From: an uncultured Lachnospiraceae bacterium
GTDB taxonomy: Bacteria > Bacillota > Clostridia > Lachnospirales > Lachnospiraceae
NCBI GenBank assembly: GCA_946614165.1
Contig: CAMOGQ010000025.1
Location: 1 to 33,431 of the forward strand
Direction of reading: 5' to 3'
DNA length: 33,431 bases
The translations under genes and the position numbers were made by a program. Shown in pieces: positions 7,194-14,821 of this stretch (position 1 is its first letter; each line of letters opens with the position of its first letter). The notes below the pieces were generated by a model. That model saw nothing but the letters and a program-made list of their open reading frames with translations, did no database searches and had not been told where the DNA came from.

Positions 7194-7922
7194 TTGAGCA
7201 GCGCGGAAATTCTGTTGGTGGAAGACGATATGGACATCCGGGAGGGCGTAAGGATCCTTCTGGAGGGGGAAGGCTATCATGTTACGGAAGCGGACAACGG
7301 CCGAAAGGGCCTGGAACTGCTTTCGGAGGCGACGGATCTGGTGATCCTGGATATCATGATGCCCGGCCTCTCGGGCCTTCGGACCTGTGAGGAGATCCGC
7401 AAGATCTCCAATGTGCCGGTCCTCTTTCTGACTGCCAAATCCAGAGAATCCGACAAGCTGGTAGGCCTGATGGCCGGGGGCGACGACTATCTTGCCAAGC
7501 CCTTTTCCTATGCCGAGCTCCTGGGAAGGGTCAAGGCCCTGCTGCGCCGCTACTGTGTCTACAAGGGAAAGGGAAGCGAGGTCTCCCCGGGAGACGGAGG
7601 GTACATCGAGCTGTCGGGGATCCGGATCAACAGGACCTACAACGAGGTCAGAATGAACGGCCGGGAGCTGAGCCTTTCCGACATCGAATACAGGATACTG
7701 CTGCTTCTTATGGAAAACCCCGGCAGGGTATTTCCGGCGGAAGAGCTTTATGAATCTGTATGGAACGAAAAATATTTCTACAGCTGCAACTCCACCATTA
7801 CGGTGCATATCCGCAAGCTCCGGGTCAAGATCGAAAAGGATCCCCAGAAGCCCAAGCATGTGGTCACCGTATGGGGGAGAGGCTACCGGTTTGTGACGAG
7901 AAGTCCTCTTCCGGAAGCCTGA
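7194..7922 (+). CDS. OmpR/PhoB-family response regulator
   Basis: About 242 residues from the proposed start. The receiver domain has the acidic pair D11-D12, phosphoacceptor D53 in LDIMMPG, the conserved Thr in FLTAK and the Lys in LAKPF. The winged-helix domain (about 135-235) ends with the family pattern KHVVTVWGRGYRFV. I choose TTG at 7194 because GGAG lies 9 nt before it; an in-frame ATG at 7158 would add 12 residues but has no ribosome binding site. Its partner kinase follows at 8027, but a strong terminator lies between them. VanR/RegX-like cell-envelope control is typical of the subfamily; the targets cannot be read here. Confidence 0.93.
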   Translation: MSSAEILLVEDDMDIREGVRILLEGEGYHVTEADNGRKGLELLSEATDLVILDIMMPGLSGLRTCEEIRKISNVPVLFLTAKSRESDKLVGLMAGGDDYLAKPFSYAELLGRVKALLRRYCVYKGKGSEVSPGDGGYIELSGIRINRTYNEVRMNGRELSLSDIEYRILLLLMENPGRVFPAEELYESVWNEKYFYSCNSTITVHIRKLRVKIEKDPQKPKHVVTVWGRGYRFVTRSPLPEA

Positions 7923-7937
7923 GCACTGCGGCCCTGA

Positions 7938-7968
7938 AAAAAAAGCCTGCTTCTGGCAGGCTTTTTTT
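7938..7968 (+). terminator. Strong intrinsic terminator between response regulator and kinase
   Basis: AAAAAAAGCCTGC (7938-7950) pairs with GCAGGCTTTTTTT (7956-7968) around a 5-nt loop. It starts 16 nt after the regulator stop codon. No clear promoter lies between it and the kinase, so the kinase depends on readthrough or an unrecognised promoter. Confidence 0.85.
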
Positions 7969-7974
7969 ATAAGA

Positions 7975-8037
7975 AAGGAGAAAGGGACAGGGATGGCTCC
8001 CCGGGCCTGCCCTGTCCCGCCCTGCTATGATCAATAA
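7975..8037 (+). promoter_or_regulatory. Structured kinase leader: SD, 9-bp hairpin and 14-codon upstream ORF
   Basis: AAGGAG (7975-7980) lies 46 nt from the kinase ATG, too far to act directly. A perfect 9-bp inverted repeat, GGGACAGGG (7984-7992) with CCCTGTCCC (8010-8018), sits between; folding it would bring the SD to about 11 nt from the ATG. The loop opens with an ATG (7993) that starts a 14-codon frame ending at 8037, overlapping the kinase start by 11 nt. Either a looped-out spacer or a coupled upstream ORF could control kinase translation. This is an inference from the sequence. Confidence 0.5.
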
Positions 8038-9334
8038 GTGGAACCGGAACTCCATATATTTCAGACTTGTCATGCTTCTGATCATAGCCCTCGCCTGCTC
8101 GGGGGCTTTTTTTGCCCTGTCCGACCGCCTGGTGGGACTTGTTTTCGGCGAAGCCGTGTGGGATTCCTTCCAGGAGTCCCAGAATGAGCGGAATTTCGAG
8201 GAGTTCCAGAAATACGTCACCGACAACAGACTTTCTTCCGGAGATTCCAACGCCCTGACAAGATGGGTCAGGCAGCACCGGGATCTGGAGATGGAGATCT
8301 ACAAGAACTATGCCCTGATCTACGATTCCATGGACCCCGGCTATTCCGGAAGGCAGGAAGAGGAGGAATTCTACTATACATGGCAGTCCAACTATGTCAT
8401 AACCTTCAAGGACGGCAGGGCCCAGCTGGTCCTTTACGGCTTCTATGTGCACAGAATGGAGATCATGCTGATCCTGCTCAGGGTGGCTTCCACCTTTGTG
8501 CTCTTTCTTCTGATCTTCCTTTTGGGGATCCGGTCCGAGATCCGCTACATAGCGGAGCTCAGCCGGGAGGTGGCCATCCTGGAGAGCGGGGACCTGACCT
8601 ATCCCATTACCGTGAAGGGAAAGGATGAACTGAGCTTTCTGGCTTCCAGCATAGAAAGCATGCGCCTGGGCATCCGGGTGGAGATGCGAAAGAACCGGGA
8701 GACCACCGACGCCTTCCGGGATGTGATCACGGAAATGTCCCATGACCTGAGAACGCCCCTGACATCCCTGCTGCTCTACGCCGAGATCCTGGAAAACGCC
8801 AGATATGAGGACGCGGACCAGTGGAAGAGATACGTGCGGGCCATCCACGAAAAGGGGAGCCTGATCAAGGAACTGTCCGACAATATCTTTGCGTATTCCC
8901 TGGAGCGGGGAACGGGGCAGGAGGGCAGTGCGGAGGAGACAGTCTCCTTCAGGGAGCTTCTTTACGACCCCGTATCCGAAGCGGCGGAATACCTGGGCAG
9001 CCAGGGCTTTACGGTCACTCTCAAGGGGGACTTCCCGGAGGGCCGGGTCAGGGTCAGGCAGGGCTATATCGGCAGGATCCTGGAAAACATCGTGTCCAAC
9101 GCGGTCAAGTATGCAGACCCGGCCGATCCGGTGGTCTTTGAGACGGGCCGGAGCGGAGAAATGCTCTGCATATCCGTCACCAATACCTGCAGGAAAAATA
9201 CGGAGGGAGAGGAGAGCACGGGGATCGGCCTTGACAATATCCGGGGGATGATGGAGAAAATGGGCGGCAGCGCCCGGACCGCCCTTAACGGAAAAACATT
9301 TGCCATTAAGCTGCTTTTCAGCATGATTTCATAA
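8027..9334 (+). CDS. Membrane sensor histidine kinase (partner of the upstream regulator)
   Basis: 435 residues. Membrane helices lie at about 11-33 and 145-166, enclosing an extracytoplasmic sensor region of about 110 residues rich in charged and aromatic residues. A HAMP-like linker follows (about 167-220), then the DHp helix with phosphoacceptor H239 in MSHDLRTPLTSLL. The ATPase domain has N358 in the N box (ENIVSNAVKYA) and a G box GIGLDNIRGMM. It pairs with the OmpR-type regulator just upstream. No normal ribosome binding site lies right before the ATG; the structured leader described separately may substitute. The sensed signal is unknown. Confidence 0.92.
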   Translation: MINKWNRNSIYFRLVMLLIIALACSGAFFALSDRLVGLVFGEAVWDSFQESQNERNFEEFQKYVTDNRLSSGDSNALTRWVRQHRDLEMEIYKNYALIYDSMDPGYSGRQEEEEFYYTWQSNYVITFKDGRAQLVLYGFYVHRMEIMLILLRVASTFVLFLLIFLLGIRSEIRYIAELSREVAILESGDLTYPITVKGKDELSFLASSIESMRLGIRVEMRKNRETTDAFRDVITEMSHDLRTPLTSLLLYAEILENARYEDADQWKRYVRAIHEKGSLIKELSDNIFAYSLERGTGQEGSAEETVSFRELLYDPVSEAAEYLGSQGFTVTLKGDFPEGRVRVRQGYIGRILENIVSNAVKYADPADPVVFETGRSGEMLCISVTNTCRKNTEGEESTGIGLDNIRGMMEKMGGSARTALNGKTFAIKLLFSMIS

Positions 9335-9378
9335 TTATTAACTTTTTATGAAAATGTTACGCAGGGCTTTTGACAGAG

Positions 9379-9407
9379 TTGACAAGCAATAATGGCTTTG
9401 CTATATT
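9379..9407 (+). promoter_or_regulatory. Strong promoter of the wall hydrolase gene
   Basis: TTGACA (9379-9384), 17-nt spacer, TATATT (9402-9407), also with an upstream TGC. A second TTGACA lies at 9370. The leader to the ATG at 9496 is about 80 nt and A-rich, with several GTAAC/CGTAAT repeats. Confidence 0.8.
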
Positions 9408-9495
9408 ATTCCATGAATAAAAAACGTAACAATTCCGTAATAAAAACCATAAAGTTGTAACGAACGGAAATGCTGCGTAAATTCATGGAGGTAAA

Positions 9496-10755
9496 ATGAA
9501 GTCCTTAAAAGTCAGATTTATTACCGGTCTTATGTCAGCGGCTGTTGCCGCAGGGTCCGTGTGCCTTCCGGCCATGGCCGCTGTGGAAATCAGTGAAGCT
9601 GCAGCCGAGATGTCTGCGGAAACGGACCAGTCGGCAGATATTGCCGAAGCCGGCAGCAGCCTGCTTCTTTCTTCCGTCGGCACCAACGCAGTCAGTAATG
9701 TTCTGGGCCAGGATGTCATTGCTAACACAGGCAAGACCAATACTATCGCAGTCGCATCCAGCCCGGAGACAGTCTCCGTAAGGAGCAGCGCTTCCGAAGA
9801 CGGAGAGGTCGTAGGCCAGATGAAGGCCAACGACGTGGCGACCGTCCTGGAGGATGACGGCGGCGATTGGATCCGCATTAAATCCGGCGATGTCGTCGGC
9901 TACGTAGACCGCGAAGAACTGGTCATCGGCCAGGCAGCCGAAAAGCTGGCAGAGCTGACCAAGCAGACCACAGCCACCGTCATGACGGAATCTTCCACTC
10001 TGAATGTGCGCTCCGGCCCCGGAACAGAGTACGACATCATCACCGGCCTTCCCGCCGGAACAGAGATCGATGCTTCGGGCGAGGAAGACGGATGGATCAG
10101 AGTGACCCTTCCCGAATACGGAGAAGGATACATCTCGGCAGACTACGCCGAGGTAGGAACAGGCTATCCCACAGCGGATACAGCCCAGGAGATCGAAGAC
10201 AGGGAAGGCGACTACGCCGCAAACCTGCAGAATGCCAAGATCGAAACAGCCAGGGCCGAGAAGATCCTTGAAAGTGCCCAGGCGCTTACGGAAGATTCCT
10301 TCACGGACCAGGAGACCGCGATGGCCGTCATCTGTGCGGCATCCGACGCCGTTGTGGCGGCAGAGTCCTTCCTGGAAGAAGCCCAGCAGGAATATGACGA
10401 CAATTACATGTCGGGCCAGGCAGTCGTGGATTATGCCATGCAGTTCCTGGGAAACCCTTATGTATACGGCGGCACCAGCCTGACCCACGGATGCGACTGC
10501 TCCGGTTTTACCATGGGTGTCTTCGCTCATTTCGGGATCAGCCTTCCACACTATGACGCGTCCCAGAGATCCTACGGAACCAATGTGGGCTCTCTTGCCA
10601 ACGCACAGCCCGGAGACCTGGTCTGCTTCTACGGCCATGTGGGCATCTATATCGGAAACAATCAGATCGTCCACGCGTCCACTCCCAGGACCGGCATCAA
10701 GGTGTCCGACCTTTCCTACATGGGCACCATCGCCTGCATCAGAAGGCTTGTATAA
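9496..10755 (+). CDS. Secreted SH3b-SH3b-NlpC/P60 peptidoglycan endopeptidase
   Basis: 419 residues. A Sec signal peptide covers about 1-28 (Lys2, Lys5, Arg7, hydrophobic core, PAMAA cleavage region). Two bacterial SH3 domains lie at about 90-145 and 155-215 (TLNVRSGPGTEYDII in the second). A predicted helical, Ala/Glu-rich linker covers about 225-300 and the NlpC/P60 domain about 305-418. The catalytic triad is visible: C335 in DCSGFT, H381 in GHVGIYIG and H393 in VHAS. Family knowledge: such enzymes cut D-Glu-diamino acid bonds in wall peptides, with SH3b domains anchoring them to the wall. GGAGG lies 5 nt before the ATG and a near-consensus promoter lies upstream. Cell separation or wall turnover is the likely role. 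Confidence 0.93.
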   Translation: MKSLKVRFITGLMSAAVAAGSVCLPAMAAVEISEAAAEMSAETDQSADIAEAGSSLLLSSVGTNAVSNVLGQDVIANTGKTNTIAVASSPETVSVRSSASEDGEVVGQMKANDVATVLEDDGGDWIRIKSGDVVGYVDREELVIGQAAEKLAELTKQTTATVMTESSTLNVRSGPGTEYDIITGLPAGTEIDASGEEDGWIRVTLPEYGEGYISADYAEVGTGYPTADTAQEIEDREGDYAANLQNAKIETARAEKILESAQALTEDSFTDQETAMAVICAASDAVVAAESFLEEAQQEYDDNYMSGQAVVDYAMQFLGNPYVYGGTSLTHGCDCSGFTMGVFAHFGISLPHYDASQRSYGTNVGSLANAQPGDLVCFYGHVGIYIGNNQIVHASTPRTGIKVSDLSYMGTIACIRRLV

Positions 10756-10802
10756 ATAAAGGACCTGCCGCAGGCAGAAGTTCTTTCATATGGTTATTGA
10801 TG

Positions 10803-10832
10803 AAGATGCGCACTCCGGTGCGCATCTTTTTT
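10803..10832 (+). terminator. Intrinsic terminator after the wall hydrolase gene
   Basis: An 11-bp perfect stem (10803-10813 with 10818-10828) with a TCCG loop is followed by T's. Ahead of it, 10765-10777 carries the small hairpin CTGCC-GCA-GGCAG. Confidence 0.88.
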
Positions 10833-10872
10833 ATGAATTTTGCATAAAATAAACTGTGCTTGCTCCGGTCTA

Positions 10873-10881
10873 TGGTATAAT
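10873..10881 (+). promoter_or_regulatory. Extended -10 promoter of hpf
   Basis: TGG plus a perfect TATAAT (10876-10881), about 120 nt before the hpf ATG. The -35 region is poor. Confidence 0.65.
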
Positions 10882-10900
10882 AATGGTGTCGAAAAGCGGT

Positions 10901-10945
10901 GCGCTGCCGCAGCGCTTTGAGGCTCCCGGAAAAGCGGCTTTCCGG
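10901..10945 (+). other. Structured hpf leader with two stem-loops
   Basis: GCGCTG-CCG-CAGCGC (10901-10915) and CCGGAAA-AGCGGC-TTTCCGG (10926-10945, followed by TTTTC) are two perfect hairpins in the ~100-nt hpf leader. The second resembles a weak attenuator. Any regulatory role is inferred. Confidence 0.45.
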
Positions 10946-11001
10946 TTTTCTGGCAAATAACATAAGCGGACACAGGTAAGGCTCCGCGGAAAGAGGTGCT
11001 T

Positions 11002-11529
11002 ATGGAGTTTTTAATTATTGGCAAGAACATGGAAGTGACGCCCAATCTGGATCAGGCTGTACGCGACAAGCTGGGCAAGCTGGACAAATTCTTTTCAAAG
11101 GATACTGTGGCTCATGTCACCCTGAGCGTGGACAAGGACCGTCATAAAATCGAGGTGACCATTCCCATCAAGGGCAGCATCATCCGTTCCGAGCAGGTCA
11201 GCAACGATATGTATGTATCCATCGACCTGGTAGAGGAGGTCATCGAGAGACAGGTCAAGAAGTATAAGGGAAAGATCATCAGGAAGCACCAGGAAGGCGC
11301 GAACCTGAAGAGAGAGTTCATCGAAAGAGCCGATTCCTTTGAAGAGACCATCCGGATCGTCCGCCATAAGACCTTCGACTTCAAGCCCATGTATCCGGAA
11401 GATGCCTGCGTGCAGATGGAGCTTCTGGGACACAGCTTCTTCGTTTTTATCAATGCAGAGACAGAGCAGACCGCTGTTGTCTATAAGAGAAAGGGCGGAA
11501 CCTACGGACTGATCGAGCCTGAAGCATAA
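11002..11529 (+). CDS. hpf: Long-form ribosome hibernation promoting factor
   Basis: 175 residues. The N-terminal S30AE/HPF domain is at about 1-100 (EFLIIGKNMEVTPNLDQAVRD), followed by a charged linker and the C-terminal dimerisation domain at about 118-172 (IVRHKTFDFKPMYPEDACVQMELLGH). Family knowledge: the long form binds the 30S decoding region and dimerises 70S ribosomes into inactive 100S particles under starvation. The ATG at 11002 has AAGAGG 5 nt upstream; an in-frame GTG at 10996 overlaps that site and is rejected. It is transcribed alone from its own promoter. Confidence 0.95.
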   Translation: MEFLIIGKNMEVTPNLDQAVRDKLGKLDKFFSKDTVAHVTLSVDKDRHKIEVTIPIKGSIIRSEQVSNDMYVSIDLVEEVIERQVKKYKGKIIRKHQEGANLKREFIERADSFEETIRIVRHKTFDFKPMYPEDACVQMELLGHSFFVFINAETEQTAVVYKRKGGTYGLIEPEA

Positions 11530-11548
11530 ATCCGAAAGTCATTTCAGC

Positions 11549-11587
11549 AGGGCAGTTCCGTCCCCGCCCCGGGGGCGGAGCTGCCCT
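11549..11587 (+). terminator. GC-rich stem-loop after hpf, probable weak terminator
   Basis: AGGGCAG (11549-11555) pairs with 11581-11587 and the inner CCCCGCC pairs with GGGGCGG, giving a long GC-rich hairpin. There is no real T tract, so factor-independent termination is doubtful. A 10-nt direct repeat, GTCATTTCAG, flanks it at 11539 and 11590. Confidence 0.45.
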
Positions 11588-11630
11588 TGGTCATTTCAGA
11601 AAGAGTTTATTATTACGGCGTGAATAGTCA

Positions 11631-11659
11631 TTGCAAAGAGTGAAGACCGGTGTTATAAT
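11631..11659 (+). promoter_or_regulatory. Promoter of the butyryl-CoA operon
   Basis: TTGCAA (11631-11636), 17-nt spacer, TATAAT (11654-11659), with an upstream TGT. It is the only strong promoter ahead of the six-gene operon; the leader is about 90 nt. Confidence 0.82.
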
Positions 11660-11671
11660 ATCCAAAGTGCA

Positions 11672-11689
11672 ATGATAAATTTTTAACAA
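11672..11689 (+). promoter_or_regulatory. Candidate Rex operator in the thl leader
   Basis: ATGATAA-ATTT-TTAACAA agrees at 12 of 14 defined positions with the Rex consensus TTGTTAA-n4-TTAACAA. It lies right after the expected transcription start. Established: Rex is a NADH/NAD+-sensing repressor of thl-crt-type operons in clostridia. Binding here is inferred; no rex gene is in the window. Confidence 0.5.
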
Positions 11690-11707
11690 TCAACGTTGCA
11701 GCAGGAT

Positions 11708-11728
11708 GCTTCCGCAGAAAGCGGAAGC
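11708..11728 (+). other. Leader stem-loop upstream of thl
   Basis: A perfect 8-bp stem, GCTTCCGC (11708-11715) with GCGGAAGC (11721-11728), has an AGAAA loop and ends 30 nt before the thl ATG. It lacks a T tract, so mRNA stabilisation is likelier than termination. Confidence 0.45.
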
Positions 11729-11758
11729 AGGCATATGTCATGAAAGGAAGGAAATCTT

Positions 11759-12943
11759 ATGGCAAAGAAAGTAGTTCTCGCCGGCGCTGTCCGTACAGCG
11801 ATCGGCAAAATGGGCGGCGCACTCAGCACAACCCCCGCAGCCAACCTTGGTGCGATCGTGATCAAAGAGGCTCTTAACCGCGCAGGCGTTCCTGCAGATC
11901 AGGTCAGCGAAGTTCTGATGGGCTGTGTTATCCAGGCAGGTCAGGGCCAGAACGTGGCAAGACAGGCTTCCATCAAGGCCGGTCTTCCGGTGGAAGTCCC
12001 TGCTGTTACCATCAATGTCGTATGCGGTTCCGGTCTGAACTGTGTCAACATGGCAGCAGATATGATCATTGCAGGCGACGCGGACATCGTAGTCGCAGGC
12101 GGTATGGAAAACATGTCCATGGCTCCCTACGCAGTCATGCAGGGCCGTTATGGTTACAGAATGAACGACGGCAAGCTGGTCGACACCATGATTAAGGATG
12201 CCCTCTGGGATGCATTCAATGATTATCACATGATCAGAACAGCCGATAACGTAGCTGCTCAGTGGGGACTGACAAGGCAGGAGCTCGACGAGTTCGCGGC
12301 CGCTTCCCAGCAGAAGGCATGTGCGGCCCAGGAAGCCGGCGTCTTCAAGGATGAGATCGTTCCCGTAGAAGTCAAGCAGAAGAAGCAGACTATCGTGTTC
12401 GATACAGACGAAGGCCCCCGTCCCGGCACCACTGCCGAGAGCATCGCAAGACTTCGCCCCATCAATGCTGACGGCGTGACCACCGCAGGCAACGCTTCCG
12501 GCATCAACGACGGCGCTGCAGCTGTCGTCGTGATGAGCGAAGAGAAGGCCATCGAACTGGGCGTCAAGCCTATGGCAACATGGGTAGCCGGCGCTCTGGG
12601 CGGCGTAGATCCTTCCATCATGGGCATAGGCCCCGTAGCAGCCACAAAGAAGGTCCTGGCAAAGACCGGTCTTACCATTGACGACTTCGACCTGTACGAA
12701 GCAAACGAAGCCTTCGCAGCACAGTCCGTAGCAGTCGGCAGAGAGCTGGGCTTCGATCTCAAGAAGCTCAATGTCAACGGCGGCGCCATTGCTCTGGGCC
12801 ACCCCGTAGGTGCTTCCGGATGCCGTATCCTTGTTACCCTGCTGCATGAGATGGTCAGAAGGGACGCAAAGCGCGGCCTTGCCACTCTGTGCATCGGCGG
12901 CGGCATGGGATGCGCCACCATCGTAGAGAAATACGAAGCATAA
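11759..12943 (+). CDS. thlA: Acetyl-CoA acetyltransferase (thiolase), butyryl-CoA operon copy
   Basis: 394 residues, the normal thiolase II length. It condenses two acetyl-CoA to acetoacetyl-CoA, the first step of butyrate synthesis. The catalytic residues are present: nucleophile C89 in [10 protein letters not shown]348 in [10 protein letters not shown] and C378 in [16 protein letters not shown] precedes the ATG. It is the first gene of the thl-crt-hbd-bcd-etfB-etfA operon, with its own strong promoter and a probable Rex site. A second thiolase of almost the same length lies at 20919. The cytosolic homotetramer is family knowledge. Confidence 0.95.
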   Translation: MAKKVVLAGAVRTAIGKMGGALSTTPAANLGAIVIKEALNRAGVPADQVSEVLMGCVIQAGQGQNVARQASIKAGLPVEVPAVTINVVCGSGLNCVNMAADMIIAGDADIVVAGGMENMSMAPYAVMQGRYGYRMNDGKLVDTMIKDALWDAFNDYHMIRTADNVAAQWGLTRQELDEFAAASQQKACAAQEAGVFKDEIVPVEVKQKKQTIVFDTDEGPRPGTTAESIARLRPINADGVTTAGNASGINDGAAAVVVMSEEKAIELGVKPMATWVAGALGGVDPSIMGIGPVAATKKVLAKTGLTIDDFDLYEANEAFAAQSVAVGRELGFDLKKLNVNGGAIALGHPVGASGCRILVTLLHEMVRRDAKRGLATLCIGGGMGCATIVEKYEA

Positions 12944-12966
12944 ATCATAGTAGGACATAGAATGTT

Positions 12967-12993
12967 CCCTCGGGGCAGCTGCTGCTCCGGGGG
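12967..12993 (+). other. Intercistronic stem-loop between thl and crt
   Basis: Two 13-nt arms (12967-12979 and 12981-12993) pair with G-T wobbles; the innermost pairs must open to form the loop. There is no T tract. Possibly an mRNA processing or stability element that sets thl against downstream levels. Confidence 0.4.
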
Positions 12994-13032
12994 TACATAT
13001 GTTGAAACAGATATTTTCAGTGAGGTAAAGTT

Positions 13033-13827
13033 ATGGGTTTTGTACAGTATGAAGTAGAAGGCGCTGTAGGTATCATCACCATCGATCGTCCCAGGGCTCT
13101 GAACGCTCTGAACTCCGAAGTACTGGATGATCTGAACGCTGTTCTGGACGGTGTGGATCTGGAAGCAGTCCGCGCTCTGGTCCTGACAGGCGCAGGCGAG
13201 AAGTCCTTCGTGGCCGGCGCAGACATCGGCGAGATGAGCACTCTGACCAAGGAAGAGGGCGAGGCATTCGGCAAGAAGGGCAATGACATCTTCCGCAGGA
13301 TCGAGACATTCCCCATCCCCGTCATCGCAGCAGTCAACGGCTTTGCTCTGGGCGGCGGCAACGAGATCGCCATGAGCTGCGATATCCGCATCTGCTCCGA
13401 CAACGCTCTGTTCGGACAGCCCGAAGTAGGCCTGGGCATTACTCCCGGCTTCGGCGGCACACAGAGACTGGCCCGTCTGGTCAGCCCCGGCATGGCAAAG
13501 CAGATCATCTTCTCCAACAGCAACATCAAGGCTGACGAAGCTTACAGGATCGGACTTGTCAACGCCGTTTATCCTCAGGAAGAGCTCCTTCCCGCAGCCA
13601 AGAAGCTTGCCGCCAGGATCGCAAAGCAGGCTCCCATCGCTGTCCGCGCCTGCAAGAAGGCCATCAACGAAGGTCTCCAGGTGGACATGGATCAGGCTCT
13701 GGTAGTGGAAGAGAAGCTGTTCGGCTCCTGCTTCGAGACCTATGATCAGCAGGAAGGCATGGCCAACTTCCTTCGCAAGAAGGACGACCCCAAGAAGGTC
13801 AAGATGGTCGACTTCCAGAACAGGTAA
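13033..13827 (+). CDS. crt: 3-hydroxybutyryl-CoA dehydratase (crotonase)
   Basis: 264 residues, a complete enoyl-CoA hydratase fold. The oxyanion-hole segments are AGADIGEM and GFALGGGNEIAMSCDI. The two catalytic acids are visible: E111 in GGGNEIA and E131 in GQPEVGLG, with the usual 20-residue spacing. It dehydrates 3-hydroxybutyryl-CoA to crotonyl-CoA. The gene follows thl after 89 nt containing a stem-loop, with a TGAGG-type ribosome binding site before the ATG. Its position inside the operon settles the substrate better than the fold alone. Confidence 0.95.
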   Translation: MGFVQYEVEGAVGIITIDRPRALNALNSEVLDDLNAVLDGVDLEAVRALVLTGAGEKSFVAGADIGEMSTLTKEEGEAFGKKGNDIFRRIETFPIPVIAAVNGFALGGGNEIAMSCDIRICSDNALFGQPEVGLGITPGFGGTQRLARLVSPGMAKQIIFSNSNIKADEAYRIGLVNAVYPQEELLPAAKKLAARIAKQAPIAVRACKKAINEGLQVDMDQALVVEEKLFGSCFETYDQQEGMANFLRKKDDPKKVKMVDFQNR

Positions 13828-13868
13828 GATAATATTTTAATCCGAAAAATGATAAGGAGGATCACAAA

Positions 13869-14738
13869 ATGAAAGTAGCAGTTATTGGCGCTGGTACAAT
13901 GGGTTCCGGTATCGCACAGGCATTCGCACAGTGCGGCGCGGTTGAAAAGGTCTACCTCTGCGACATCAAGGAAGAGTTCGCAGCAGGCGGCTATGCAAAG
14001 ATCAAGAAGGGCTTCGACAAGAGAATCGCCCGCGGCAAGATGGAGCAGGCAGCTGCAGACGCTATCCTTGCAAAGATCGAGACCGGTCTCAACACCATCG
14101 CTGTCGATCCTGACCTCGTAGTTGAGGCAGCTCTGGAAGTTATGTCCATCAAGAAGGACTGCTTCAGACAGCTCCAGGATGAAATCGTAAAGAATCCTGA
14201 CTGCATCTATGCTTCCAATACTTCTTCCCTGTCCATCACAGAGCTCGGCTCCGGCCTTTCCAAGCCCGTGATCGGCATGCACTTCTTCAATCCCGCTCCC
14301 GTTATGAAGCTGGTGGAGGTCATTGCAGGTCTGAATACTCCCGCCGAGATCGTCGAGAAGGTCAAAGAGATCTCCGTTACCCTGGGCAAGACTCCCGTTC
14401 AGGTCAACGAGGCTGCAGGCTTCGTCGTTAACAGAATCCTTGTTCCCATGATCAACGAAGGCATCTGCGTTTACGAAGCAGGCGTTTCCGATATCGAGGG
14501 CATCGATACCGCTATGAAGCTTGGCTGCAACCACCCCATGGGTCCCCTTGAGCTGGGCGACTACATCGGTCTGGATATCGTTCTTGCCATCATGGATGTC
14601 ATCTATGCTGACACCGGTGATTCCAAGTACCGCGCATGCCCTCTGCTCCGCAAGATGGTCCGCGGCAAGAGACTGGGCGTCAAGACCGGCATCGGCTTCT
14701 ATGATTACACAAACGGCAAGGTCCCTACCGACAAGTAA
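13869..14738 (+). CDS. hbd: 3-hydroxybutyryl-CoA dehydrogenase
   Basis: 289 residues. The N-terminal Rossmann motif GAGTMGSGIAQ (about 7-17) binds NAD(P)H. The catalytic His138 lies in GMHFFNPAPVMKLVE, with the conserved NTSSLSI segment just before it, and the C-terminal helical dimerisation domain starts near 185. It reduces acetoacetyl-CoA to 3-hydroxybutyryl-CoA. AAGGAGG lies 8 nt before the ATG. In this operon order crt precedes hbd although the reaction order is reversed, as is common in Lachnospiraceae. Confidence 0.95.
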   Translation: MKVAVIGAGTMGSGIAQAFAQCGAVEKVYLCDIKEEFAAGGYAKIKKGFDKRIARGKMEQAAADAILAKIETGLNTIAVDPDLVVEAALEVMSIKKDCFRQLQDEIVKNPDCIYASNTSSLSITELGSGLSKPVIGMHFFNPAPVMKLVEVIAGLNTPAEIVEKVKEISVTLGKTPVQVNEAAGFVVNRILVPMINEGICVYEAGVSDIEGIDTAMKLGCNHPMGPLELGDYIGLDIVLAIMDVIYADTGDSKYRACPLLRKMVRGKRLGVKTGIGFYDYTNGKVPTDK

Positions 14739-14758
14739 TCAGCACGGAAAGATTATGA

Positions 14759-14791
14759 CCGGGAGAAGGGCGCAGGGCGTCCTTCTCCCGG
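14759..14791 (+). other. Intercistronic stem-loop between hbd and bcd
   Basis: A perfect 11-bp stem, CCGGGAGAAGG (14759-14769) with CCTTCTCCCGG (14781-14791), lies 30 nt before the bcd start. The AT-rich RBS region follows, with no T tract. It is likely an mRNA stability or processing hairpin, not a terminator. Confidence 0.5.
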
Positions 14792-14821
14792 ATCGAATAA
14801 ATAATAATAAGGAGATTTACA

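Noticed and set aside
9413..9450. WalR-type box in the leader of the NlpC/P60 gene
   Set aside because: CGTAAC and CGTAAT repeats are present but do not match the TGTWAH-N5-TGTWAH pattern on either strand.
11738..12958. Long antisense frames opposite both thiolases
   Set aside because: Both thiolase genes show the same antisense pattern, as expected from conserved sense sequence; no ribosome binding site was found.
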